From assembly GCA_035439505.1 (NCBI GenBank), contig DAORKJ010000111.1:1-11595 (forward strand): DNA of 11,595 nt, written 5' to 3'. Numbering within the stretch: position 1 is the stretch's first letter; every line of letters starts with the position of its first letter. The notes beneath the pieces were generated by a model. It saw nothing but the letters and a program-made list of their open reading frames with translations. It was not told where the DNA came from and searched no databases. Position numbers and translations under genes: made by a program. The DNA comes from UBA7236 sp035439505. Lineage in GTDB: Bacteria > Bacteroidota > Bacteroidia > Chitinophagales > BACL12. Positions 5,479-11,595 of the stretch are shown here, piece by piece.

Positions 5479-8424
5479 ATGAAAAATTCATTTTCTACCC
5501 AAAATCTGCACAAAAAGCTGTTTTTACTTCTGTTTCTAAATTCACATCTTATATTAATTTGGAAAGTATATGCAAGTATACCTAATCATACTTGTCCTGA
5601 AACTATTCATATTAATAATTACATTACACCAGATTCAAGTTTGGTGGATAGTATTTCTTTTGATGTTGGTGATACGATTGAAATATACACCTCTGGACTC
5701 GATACAATTTATGTAACATATGCTGAGGGGATACCCGACTCGTTACTTGAAGATGCTTGGGCAATTCCTAACCCAAATCAGGAAATGATAATAACGTTCT
5801 CTGACAATAATGCTCCAGTTAATCACGGTGTTATTGGTGTAGCCTTAACAGATTTTTTCGAGCCCTTGAAAGCTCAACTATCTAATAATGTAAATTATAT
5901 TGTTGAACCTAGTCCTTGGCAGGCTCTTATAGACCTAGCTCCTAAAACCATAAGGGCTTTTAGTGGGGCAAGTGGAAAATTTATGCACCCTCTAGGGTCT
6001 TTATATAATGCTACTGAGAATTTATATTATGGCGGGTATGGATATAATTGGAGAGAAGTTGTACCTTATTATGATGCGATGAATGATGTAATATTGACAG
6101 ATGCCCCGAATGATGGTTTTGGTAATTATAAGTGGGAAGGTACAGGTAGCATTCAAGCACAAATTGAGGATGATTGTGAAGAATGTGGAACTTGGATGCC
6201 TGCAAGTGAGGTTAGTCGATTTATGGAATTTTATAGGAAGTGCATCTCTCAACCAACATTTGATGCAGATTTAATTACAAATCCCAATTTGCAGCCACTA
6301 TATATAAATCAGCTAATAGCATTAATTAATATGATTGAATTAGCGCACACTGGGTATGATGTGGAGGTAATTTATAATGTCAATATTGAGTCAATGTCAG
6401 CTAGTGAGATGATTGAAGTAATTGACCATTTTTTTGAAAATGGAATTAATCTGATTGGAGTTGAGCTTGGTAATGAAGTATATTTAAAAAATGGCCAAAG
6501 CATGATGGGTTTTACTGACTTTACCCATTATTATGATTATATTCAGGGTGAAAATTATTTACTTTATGAAGGACTTCCTGAAGATATTTTATTAACTGAT
6601 GTTTTACCTGATGGAATGGAAGATGATCATAACTTTATTAATGCAATTAAAGCTAATAACGATTACAGCTTAATTAAAATAGGATTGCCTGCTCGAAATA
6701 CGCCAAAATGTGGTGGTGATTATGATTTTCCATTAGCTGCACCAGGTGAAGATGATGAGGCGCCTATGACTTTTATGACACCAATAATTACTGACCCCGT
6801 AGTTGTTGATCCGTGTGAATGTGGTTACCCAGATTGGAATGCAAATATGGTTTCTGCATTCGATGATGTAACAACAATTACAACTTATCAACGATATAAA
6901 TTTGATGCAATTATTTTCCATCCATATTATGGGACATCAAATGCTGATGGTGAGTGCGAGCTAAATACAAACTGGCAAAATATTATGTTAGCATTGCATG
7001 AAGACTTTGATGCAGATCATTTATCAGATTTACCGATTGACCCATTCACGTTTTCAACAACTCCATTCGATTATATAACAAATACATATCCTTTTTCATC
7101 ATCACCTGATATTCGTATCAAGGATGCCTTTTATCATATATCTGGTATTCACTATCCTGATGTCGATGACCCTTTGATTCCTGGAAATTTTAAAGAATTT
7201 ACAAGAGACCGAATAGATAATTCATTTGAAGAGCACGCTGCACAAATGTTATTTACTCATGATGATGATGGGCCAGAAACAAAAGAAGTTTGGCTTACTG
7301 AATATAATCTTGACGCTGAAGTTATCTTACCACATGATGATCCAGCTGACATTTACTACGAAGCGAATGCGGCGCGATTCTCGCCATTTGCTGCAAGTGT
7401 CACTAACACGTTTTCTAATGCGGCTTTGCTCCAAAATTGGTTTTTATGGAACTTAAAAGCTAACTATGACCCTGATTATAAAAGTGGTTTTCTTACTCGT
7501 GCAACAGTGCAAAATTTCTTAGGAGGAAGTCCAATAATGTTAATGAACCCTGCCGATGGCCTTGACCAATATCTTATTGGCGAAAACTCTGTAGAGTGTC
7601 CTAATGAACCCGAAATGATAAGTCCTTACTTCTTGCGAAAAACTAACTATTTCGCGGTGCAACTTTGGCATACTATATCTGAATTGGACCTTGACTATTT
7701 AAAAACTGTGACAAGTATGGCCTCTTTAAATAACAATTTAGCGCCAACCACATTTATTGATCCAATAAATAAAGAATTATATATTTTTTTTACAAACGTA
7801 ACTGATGCAGAACAAAAATTCGCCTTAGACCCAGGGAACCTAAATGATGATTATGGCGGTGATGATTACGAGATTTTCTTTGATATTGAGGCGATGGAAT
7901 CTTTGATACTTGATGCTGACCAATTATATTCTACTTCAGGTTCTTCGCCTATTCTTTCAATAAACACCTTTTATGAGGACTGTAGTGAAGTTGAATCTGA
8001 GTCTGAAAATCGATATGAAATTAAGGGTTTAACAGAAGACTTGGCTATTTCAGTATCTTGTCCAAGTGTAATTTCGGGAGCTATTACAAATGTAGTTTGT
8101 TTCAAAGTGCCTGCAGTTTCACTAGGTTATGTTAAGGTGCCTTTTCACGAGGAGTTAATACCTAGGTTAGGAGATTTAGAAAACAACTTCACTATATTTC
8201 CAAATCCTGCAAGTAATTTTTTTTACATTAATTATTCAAATGGCAAAACCTATAATAATCTTGAAGTGGTAATTTACAATATATTTGGAAACATTGTTAG
8301 CACACAATTTGTAACACAAACTAAGTCAATTAATATCACTGAACTACCAATAGGTGTCTACTTTTTAGAAATAAAAAATAATGGTTTTATTGAAGGGAAG
8401 GAGAAAATTGTTAAAATGAAATGA
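5479..8424 (+). CDS. T9SS-secreted protein, putative divergent clan GH-A glycoside hydrolase
   Basis: The 981-residue exported protein is probably a polysaccharide-active enzyme, though this is inferred from motifs. A signal peptide covers about 1-32 (KKLFLLLFL core, cleavage near VYA). A TIM-barrel-like region spans about 115-690. KTIRAFSGASGKF (156-168) recalls the LRxPGG strand of arabinofuranosidase-like enzymes. NLIGVELGNEVY (324-335) places Glu333 after Asn as in the acid/base of clan GH-A. FDAIIFHPYYG (475-485) resembles the strand-6 HxY. EVWLTEYNLD (603-612) offers Glu608 as nucleophile, and FLWNLKAN (655-662) resembles strand 8. About 715-895 looks like a beta-sandwich with paired cysteines. 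Residues 900-981 (FTIFPNPASNFF ... LPIGVYFLEIKNNG) are a type A T9SS sorting domain. No family is recognised overall. It is transcribed divergently from the repeat-rich T9SS protein. The ATG start is directly supported by the signal peptide. Confidence 0.85.
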   Translation: MKNSFSTQNLHKKLFLLLFLNSHLILIWKVYASIPNHTCPETIHINNYITPDSSLVDSISFDVGDTIEIYTSGLDTIYVTYAEGIPDSLLEDAWAIPNPNQEMIITFSDNNAPVNHGVIGVALTDFFEPLKAQLSNNVNYIVEPSPWQALIDLAPKTIRAFSGASGKFMHPLGSLYNATENLYYGGYGYNWREVVPYYDAMNDVILTDAPNDGFGNYKWEGTGSIQAQIEDDCEECGTWMPASEVSRFMEFYRKCISQPTFDADLITNPNLQPLYINQLIALINMIELAHTGYDVEVIYNVNIESMSASEMIEVIDHFFENGINLIGVELGNEVYLKNGQSMMGFTDFTHYYDYIQGENYLLYEGLPEDILLTDVLPDGMEDDHNFINAIKANNDYSLIKIGLPARNTPKCGGDYDFPLAAPGEDDEAPMTFMTPIITDPVVVDPCECGYPDWNANMVSAFDDVTTITTYQRYKFDAIIFHPYYGTSNADGECELNTNWQNIMLALHEDFDADHLSDLPIDPFTFSTTPFDYITNTYPFSSSPDIRIKDAFYHISGIHYPDVDDPLIPGNFKEFTRDRIDNSFEEHAAQMLFTHDDDGPETKEVWLTEYNLDAEVILPHDDPADIYYEANAARFSPFAASVTNTFSNAALLQNWFLWNLKANYDPDYKSGFLTRATVQNFLGGSPIMLMNPADGLDQYLIGENSVECPNEPEMISPYFLRKTNYFAVQLWHTISELDLDYLKTVTSMASLNNNLAPTTFIDPINKELYIFFTNVTDAEQKFALDPGNLNDDYGGDDYEIFFDIEAMESLILDADQLYSTSGSSPILSINTFYEDCSEVESESENRYEIKGLTEDLAISVSCPSVISGAITNVVCFKVPAVSLGYVKVPFHEELIPRLGDLENNFTIFPNPASNFFYINYSNGKTYNNLEVVIYNIFGNIVSTQFVTQTKSINITELPIGVYFLEIKNNGFIEGKEKIVKMK

Positions 8425-8686
8425 ATTTTTTTTAAGCTGTACAATATTGCATTTATAAAAAGGTTCTCCCTATTTTTAACATGGGTTTCTGTTTATACTC
8501 TCATCATTAATTTAAAATACAAACAATTTTAAATTTTTATTAATATAATTACGACCGTTTATAAAGGCTATTATTTAAAATAACTACAGCGGTTTAAAAA
8601 TAATCCTTTTATTTACTTCAAAAAAAATAAGTTCACAAAAGCATTATATCCTGCATACTTTTTTCAGGAATTTCCGGCAAAAACAC

Positions 8687-8723
8687 AAAAGCTTGCGCTC
8701 AAAAATGGCCAGCGCTTTTTTTT
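8687..8723 (+). terminator. Weak intrinsic terminator downstream of the 981-residue gene
   Basis: GCGCT (8695-8699) pairs with AGCGC (8711-8715) around an 11-nt loop and is followed by eight T (8716-8723). AAAAGC at 8687-8692 can alternatively pair with GCTTTT within 8714-8719, with a bulge. It lies 260 bp after the stop codon at 8424, so a long 3' UTR would be implied. The stem is short and the call is tentative. The rest of 8425-8763 is AT-rich with nothing I can assign. Confidence 0.35.
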
Positions 8724-8763
8724 ACTTAACACCAAATTTGTATGCAATCCAATATTCAGATAT

Positions 8764-8847
8764 TTATTTTATAAAATATGGTTCACCGAATGGTGGCTTG
8801 AAGGCACGAATATAATTGTACGTAACACCAATTAATAGGAAAACAAT
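8764..8847 (-). pseudogene. 27-codon relic of an unidentified membrane protein tail
   Basis: A minus-strand frame without a start codon encodes IVFLLIGVTYNYIRAF, then KPPFGEPYFIK and a stop. It looks like the end of a membrane protein: a hydrophobic segment followed by a Pro/aromatic-rich cytoplasmic or periplasmic tail. It overlaps the last 16 bp of the 57-residue membrane ORF in another frame, so it may once have been that gene's continuation before a frameshift. The evidence is only compositional. Confidence 0.2.
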
Positions 8848-9005
8848 TTAATTCGAAAAACATACAACAAAATAAATACCAAATATGCACCTAAAATATA
8901 CCATACAAAATAGGGCAATTGCAGCAGCCACTGCTTAAACAATTCATAACCAGTTGAGTCGTCATAAACAATACAAGGTCCGAATGTTAGTTCGAAATTT
9001 TCCAT
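8832..9005 (-). CDS. Small single-pass membrane protein, unknown
   Basis: A 57-residue frame starts at an ATG. It has a polar N-terminal part (MENFELTFGP ... YDDSTGYELF), then about residues 24-50 rich in Leu, Val, Phe and Tyr (WLLQLPYFVWYILGAYL onward) forming one, possibly two short, membrane segments, and a basic end RIKLFSY. I do not recognise a family. It begins 45 bp after the stop of the upstream small gene on the same strand, so the two may be one transcript. Support is the clear hydrophobic pattern and proper ATG. Its shortness and the overlapping relic frame leave room for it being a fragment. Confidence 0.45.
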   Translation of the reverse strand: MENFELTFGPCIVYDDSTGYELFKQWLLQLPYFVWYILGAYLVFILLYVFRIKLFSY

Positions 9006-9050
9006 TGGTCAGGACATTGGGAAATCATATAGGTGCATGTTGTAATCATA

Positions 9051-9332
9051 TTAAGTAAACGCTAAAGTGTAATTTCGATCAAGAATATTTAATGATTCAA
9101 AGAACCATTGATATTTCGCTGTTGAATCAAAATGCAATTGAATGATTTCGGAAGTGTCGTTTTCTCTCAATGTTGTTACTAAGGTATGTTCGAATTTTTG
9201 TAACACTTTTTTATTGATCTCTGCGCATTCGTCAAGAGTGAAGTCTATCCGATTTCTGTTAAGTGGAATATTACTCACCGAAAAGCTGATATCTGAAGTG
9301 GTGGGGTTGGAGTCCGGTATAATTAATTCCAT
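9051..9332 (-). CDS. Small hypothetical protein
   Basis: The 93-residue soluble protein begins MELIIPDSNPTTSDISF. It alternates short beta-like segments with one helix (LDECAEINKKVLQKFEHTL) and ends in a stretch of hydrophobic and aromatic residues, YQWFFESLNILDRNYTLAF. No signal peptide or membrane segment is seen and no family is recognised. A longer version would begin at TTG 9368 and add 12 residues. ATG 9332 is preferred because TTG is rarely used and the in-frame stop is only two codons above it. It lies upstream of the 57-residue membrane ORF and downstream of a hairpin. Confidence 0.5.
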   Translation of the reverse strand: MELIIPDSNPTTSDISFSVSNIPLNRNRIDFTLDECAEINKKVLQKFEHTLVTTLRENDTSEIIQLHFDSTAKYQWFFESLNILDRNYTLAFT

Positions 9333-9438
9333 TACTCGAAGATTGTTTTTTTCTAAAGAAGTTGCCAAATTTTAAATTAAAATTAACGGCGCAACAAGCA
9401 AGGAAAAGAGTCTGGGAAAATAAATTAACTTCTTACGA

Positions 9439-9479
9439 TGTGAGCGCCAACATCAGGTTGTCTCATGTAGATGCTCACA
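9439..9479 (-). other. 41-nt imperfect hairpin
   Basis: TGTGAGC (9439-9445) and GCTCACA (9473-9479) form a 7-bp outer stem. After a 4+4 internal loop that can itself form two pairs, ACATGAG and CTGATGT (minus-strand sense) form six pairs with one G-G mismatch around a 5-nt loop ACAAC. It sits in the 204-bp gap between the 131-residue membrane protein and the next minus-strand gene. There is no following T run on either strand, so it is not a standard intrinsic terminator. A processing or stability element, a protein-binding inverted repeat, or chance are the options. Confidence 0.4.
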
Positions 9480-9539
9480 ACCAATTTTTTCCATAAACAG
9501 CTTGTTGTAAAATGAACAGCGTTCTGAAGCAATAATGCT

Positions 9540-9935
9540 TTACATCTTCTTAATTACCTCATTCAATCTAACTGCGGCTAAACGAACCGTTTCATGATAA
9601 CGACGAACATTGCGAATGTAAAGCCCAAGAGTTAAAAACAAAAGCCCGGCAAGAATAGTTATTACTTTCATTACATTTGCCACCTTTTGTGCAGAAAAAG
9701 CGTTTATTTTATAAAAAATAATTTCACCGTTAATTAACGCTTCTCCGTCAACTGAAAGGTTAATTCGAAATAATGCAACAAACAAGGCGAGTGCGCATAA
9801 AAAGTAACAGCTACATTCTAAGGTAATTCGCAATATCCGTTTAGAATAAAACGTAACCATATGCTGATTTATCATATTTAATACGGAGGTAAGTTCTTCC
9901 TTATTGGTATTTGGAGTGTTAGTCAATTGATCCAT
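9540..9935 (-). CDS. Two-TM membrane protein, unknown
   Basis: The 131-residue protein starts at ATG 9935 (MDQLTNTPNTNKEEL). A polar, probably cytoplasmic N-terminus of about 35 residues contains a short helix (LTSVLNMINQHMVTFYSKRI). Transmembrane segment 1 is at about 39-58 (LECSCYFLCALALFVALF) and segment 2 at about 88-107 (VMKVITILAGLLFLTLGLYI). A roughly 28-residue acidic-hydrophobic loop lies between them, and a basic helical C-terminus (RNVRRYHETVRLAAVRLNE) follows. The topology suggests both ends inside. No family is recognised. A start at TTG 9965 would add ten residues and is less likely. It is 77 bp downstream of the Fic-like gene on the same strand and could be read from the same transcript, but a partner role is not shown. 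Confidence 0.7.
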   Translation of the reverse strand: MDQLTNTPNTNKEELTSVLNMINQHMVTFYSKRILRITLECSCYFLCALALFVALFRINLSVDGEALINGEIIFYKINAFSAQKVANVMKVITILAGLLFLTLGLYIRNVRRYHETVRLAAVRLNEVIKKM

Positions 9936-10012
9936 CGTAGTATTTTTTATAAAATTAGCCTTCAAATTTGTAATTATGTATGAATAGCTAACAATTATTT
10001 AAGTAGTTTCAA

Positions 10013-11257
10013 TTAATACCCATCCATCATTTCAATCTCCTCATCCGCAGGAAACAAACCCGGGAACAATAGGGGAGCATATACCAATGGATAAGCTACA
10101 TAATACATCATTAAAATACCTTCTTTTTTTGCGACAAGCAATTGCTTTTCAATCAGGTCGTCGGTTATCAGTTTCAGGGTTTTGTCCGAAGTTCCGGTAA
10201 TGCGCATAGCATCGGGTTTGCTGATTTTCCCTTTTAAAAACACATCTGTTAAAATGTATTTGGCTTCAGCTCGCATATTATTCCGCGACACCATCAAGTC
10301 TACGAAATTGGAAATTCGTTTCACCATGCCGTCTGTATCCAGCATACGCAGCATAAACTTCACCTGACCTAAAGCAGTATTCAGGTAGAAAATACAAAAT
10401 TCAATCAGATGTTTATTGGATAAATTGCCGCGACCATCCATGGCATTCAATCGCTTTAAACCGGCATTTTCCATTTTCTCTATAAAAGTAGATTTATTTC
10501 TAGCCAAACCTCTCGAAAGGCTCCAAAGGCCATGCGGATTTAGATGTTCAAAATGAAGGCAGGCTTCAGCATATAATCGCACTACCCGTTGATTTTCGTT
10601 TGCAAAGGGCTGTATCCATAACAATCGGTGGTGCGCAACTGCAATATTGATAATCCTCTTGATTTTTGATTTATTGGCTTTTGATGCAGGGTCGTACGCG
10701 TTTTCAAATTCACTCATAAAAAAGGGGAGGCTGCCGAAATACGGGGACATCCCTTTGCCAAAACGCAGGTCTCCCAATCGATAATTTCCCGCCTGTAGTT
10801 CGGAATTGGTCAATGGAATTTCATGGGCAGTTGCCAATGATTGGAGTGAGGTAAAAAACTGTTCATGTACCGATTTTAAGAAACCGGCAGCCGCAGGAAT
10901 TTCCTCATTGTCCGGATTTGCCAACAAAGTCTTAATCCGGTCTTCCACCATTTTTTCTGCCAGCAATTTTAGTTGAGCAGCAGCGGTTTCCTTATCCTTT
11001 TCAAACTGACCATTATAGGCTTTAACTACCGACAATGGTCGGATATTTTCATCTTCCAAAACGGCTGCGTAATACCCCGAAACAGGTGCTAAAAACTGAG
11101 CAATTGCAGCTCGTGTTATGGCATTGGTGGAAGCATTTAGCGCAGCTATTTTTTCAAGCAAATTAGTGGCAATAGCCTCAATAGTTCCCGAAGGATCTTC
11201 CGGAAATAAAGGCTCCATAGCCTCGGGAGCAATATACAAGTCGCTGGTTTTCTGCAT
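10013..11257 (-). CDS. Fic-fold protein with degenerate catalytic motif and C-terminal winged helix
   Basis: The 414-residue protein matches Fic/Doc-domain proteins, which normally transfer AMP or another phosphate-linked group to a target hydroxyl. GYYAAVLEDENIRPLS (60s-70s) begins the helical N-terminal part. The Fic core spans about 155-300, with YFGSLPFFMSEFENAY in the flap region and then IAVAHHRLLWIQPFANENQR. The canonical HPFx(D/E)GNGRxxR reads QPFANENQRVVR at 216-227. The catalytic His is Gln216, both Gly are replaced (Glu221, Gln223), while Phe, Asn and both Arg remain. No clear (S/T)xxxE(G/N) inhibitory motif is found. Residues about 328-388 form a winged helix (KISKPDAMRITGTSDKTLKL), common in Fic regulators. 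ATG 11257 is preferred over TTG 11323: a TATATTTG box lies 4 bp upstream, and the extension runs into a DNA repeat. It is likely a catalytically inactive or altered Fic protein, perhaps DNA-binding. Confidence 0.82.
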   Translation of the reverse strand: MQKTSDLYIAPEAMEPLFPEDPSGTIEAIATNLLEKIAALNASTNAITRAAIAQFLAPVSGYYAAVLEDENIRPLSVVKAYNGQFEKDKETAAAQLKLLAEKMVEDRIKTLLANPDNEEIPAAAGFLKSVHEQFFTSLQSLATAHEIPLTNSELQAGNYRLGDLRFGKGMSPYFGSLPFFMSEFENAYDPASKANKSKIKRIINIAVAHHRLLWIQPFANENQRVVRLYAEACLHFEHLNPHGLWSLSRGLARNKSTFIEKMENAGLKRLNAMDGRGNLSNKHLIEFCIFYLNTALGQVKFMLRMLDTDGMVKRISNFVDLMVSRNNMRAEAKYILTDVFLKGKISKPDAMRITGTSDKTLKLITDDLIEKQLLVAKKEGILMMYYVAYPLVYAPLLFPGLFPADEEIEMMDGY

Positions 11258-11261
11258 GCCG

Positions 11262-11269
11262 CAAATATA
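11262..11269 (-). promoter_or_regulatory. Bacteroidota -7 box at the start of the Fic-like gene
   Basis: The minus strand reads TATATTTG, an exact TAnnTTTG match, followed by four bases and the ATG at 11257. Transcription would begin at or next to the start codon, giving a leaderless or nearly leaderless message. No TTTG -33 element is present at the usual distance. The match also argues against translation from TTG 11323, which would lie upstream of this promoter. Confidence 0.35.
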
Positions 11270-11271
11270 GT

Positions 11272-11295
11272 ATTCCGTTATTAGTTCCGATGCTG
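11272..11295. repeat. Two-unit satellite of the ATTCCG 12-bp repeat
   Basis: Two adjoining 12-mers, ATTCCGTTATTA and GTTCCGATGCTG, share the word and period of the large array at 11351-11482. They are separated from it by about 55 bp, which is not a multiple of 12. Their CGGAA words fall in a different reading frame from those of the large array relative to the Fic-like gene. Confidence 0.5.
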
Positions 11296-11350
11296 TAATT
11301 TGGCTATAAACCCTGGTTATCAACCGTTTTGAGGTATATGTGGATTTCTT

Positions 11351-11482
11351 TTTCCGATACCCGATTCCGTGTATATTCCGGATATTAATTCGTTGGTTAA
11401 TCCGATTGTATTTCCGATTAATATTCCGATAGCTATTCCGCAGGTAATTCCGCTCGTAATTCCGCTCGTTATTCCGATGATA
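11351..11482. repeat. 12-bp tandem array, about 11 units with core ATTCCG
   Basis: The core word ATTCCG recurs with starts at 11351, 11364, 11375, 11387, 11399, 11411, 11423, 11435, 11447, 11459 and 11471. From 11375 on the period is exactly 12 bp. The first six bases are conserved: seven perfect ATTCCG, with TTTCCG, AATCCG and AATTCG as variants. The last six vary, the best pair being ATTCCGCTCGTA and ATTCCGCTCGTT. It lies about 94 bp upstream of the preferred Fic-like start. Because 12 is a multiple of 3, both strands stay open: IPxx on the plus strand (from GTG 11369 to a stop at 11491, 40 codons) and RNxx on the minus strand. Substitutions do not favour third codon positions, so I treat it as a DNA repeat, not coding. 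The remaining bases to 11595 hold only the small satellite. Confidence 0.85.
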
Positions 11483-11536
11483 AATGGCTGAATATCAGTT
11501 TGTTAAATGGTGTTATCCCAAAATTGAGGAAAGCAA

Positions 11537-11560
11537 ATTCCGATGGTGATTTCGATTGGA
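11537..11560. repeat. Second two-unit satellite of the ATTCCG repeat
   Basis: ATTCCGATGGTG and ATTTCGATTGGA follow each other with the same 12-bp period, about 55 bp beyond the end of the main array. With the cluster at 11272-11295 this makes three clusters on the same side of the Fic-like gene. Two degenerate units alone could be chance. Confidence 0.35.
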
Positions 11561-11595
11561 AGGAATGGGGTTTATTTTCTCACCAGAAAAGTCCC

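Noticed and set aside
6011..6921. Minus-strand open frames of 60-76 codons inside the 981-residue gene
   Set aside because: They are shadows of the long plus-strand gene, with His/Ile/Cys-rich composition typical of antisense frames.
9001..9065. 20-codon frame containing CPDQWKISN upstream of the 57-residue ORF
   Set aside because: Too short, overlaps the start of the better-supported membrane ORF and has no supporting signal.
9540..11257. Fic toxin-antitoxin module with the 131-residue protein as antitoxin
   Set aside because: The neighbour is a two-TM membrane protein downstream, no antitoxin inhibitory motif is visible, and the Fic catalytic His is missing.
11258..11323. TTG at 11323 as the start of the Fic-like protein
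   Set aside because: The 22 extra residues run through a satellite of the DNA repeat and a TATATTTG promoter box lies just before the ATG at 11257.
11351..11482. CRISPR array
   Set aside because: Units are only 12 bp with no 20-40 bp unique spacers and no cas genes; it is a simple tandem repeat.

Overview
The window looks like chromosomal DNA of a member of the Bacteroidota, probably a marine, soil or sludge Saprospiria/Chitinophagales/Flavobacteriia-like lineage; the genus cannot be told from the sequence. Evidence: the DNA is AT-rich, two large secreted proteins end in type IX secretion (T9SS) sorting domains, Bacteroidota-type -7 boxes (TAnnTTTG) lie just upstream of two genes, Shine-Dalgarno sites are absent, and family members typical of this phylum are present (CdaA, DUF1569, MopE-type motifs). 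No tRNA, rRNA, CRISPR, transposase or phage gene was seen.

Layout. (1) 1-912: the 3' end of an unidentified plus-strand gene meets cdaA, the membrane diadenylate cyclase, tail to tail with a 21-bp coding overlap. (2) 913-1314: mostly non-coding, but it holds a 48-codon minus-strand fragment resembling the C-terminus of a serine beta-lactamase-family hydrolase. (3) 1315-2759: a minus-strand pair, a DUF1569/DinB-like protein followed 2 bp later by an outer-membrane beta-barrel candidate, probably one operon. (4) 2760-3326: promoter region of that operon plus a decayed minus-strand gene whose two reading frames join by a shift. (5) 3327-8424: two divergent T9SS cargo genes sharing a 202-bp intergenic region. 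One encodes a seven-repeat propeller-like protein with two MopE-type metal-binding segments; the other encodes a 981-residue secreted protein that looks like a very divergent clan GH-A glycoside hydrolase. (6) 8425-8831: AT-rich non-coding DNA with a weak terminator and a 27-codon relic. (7) 8832-9935: three small minus-strand genes of unknown function, two of them membrane proteins, with a 41-nt imperfect hairpin between the first two. (8) 10013-11257: a Fic-fold protein with a C-terminal winged helix whose catalytic motif has lost its histidine. (9) 11258-11595: upstream region of the Fic-like gene, dominated by an 11-unit, 12-bp tandem array of ATTCCG words with two smaller satellite clusters.

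Several of the longest possible reading frames begin at TTG only because that is the first non-ATG start available. For four genes an internal ATG is preferred here. For the 649-residue T9SS protein the TTG start is preferred, because only that start gives a signal peptide. The genes do not form a single pathway. The clearest functional unit is the divergent pair of T9SS-exported surface or secreted proteins. The most unusual items are the pseudoenzyme-like Fic protein with its repeat array and the divergent hydrolase.
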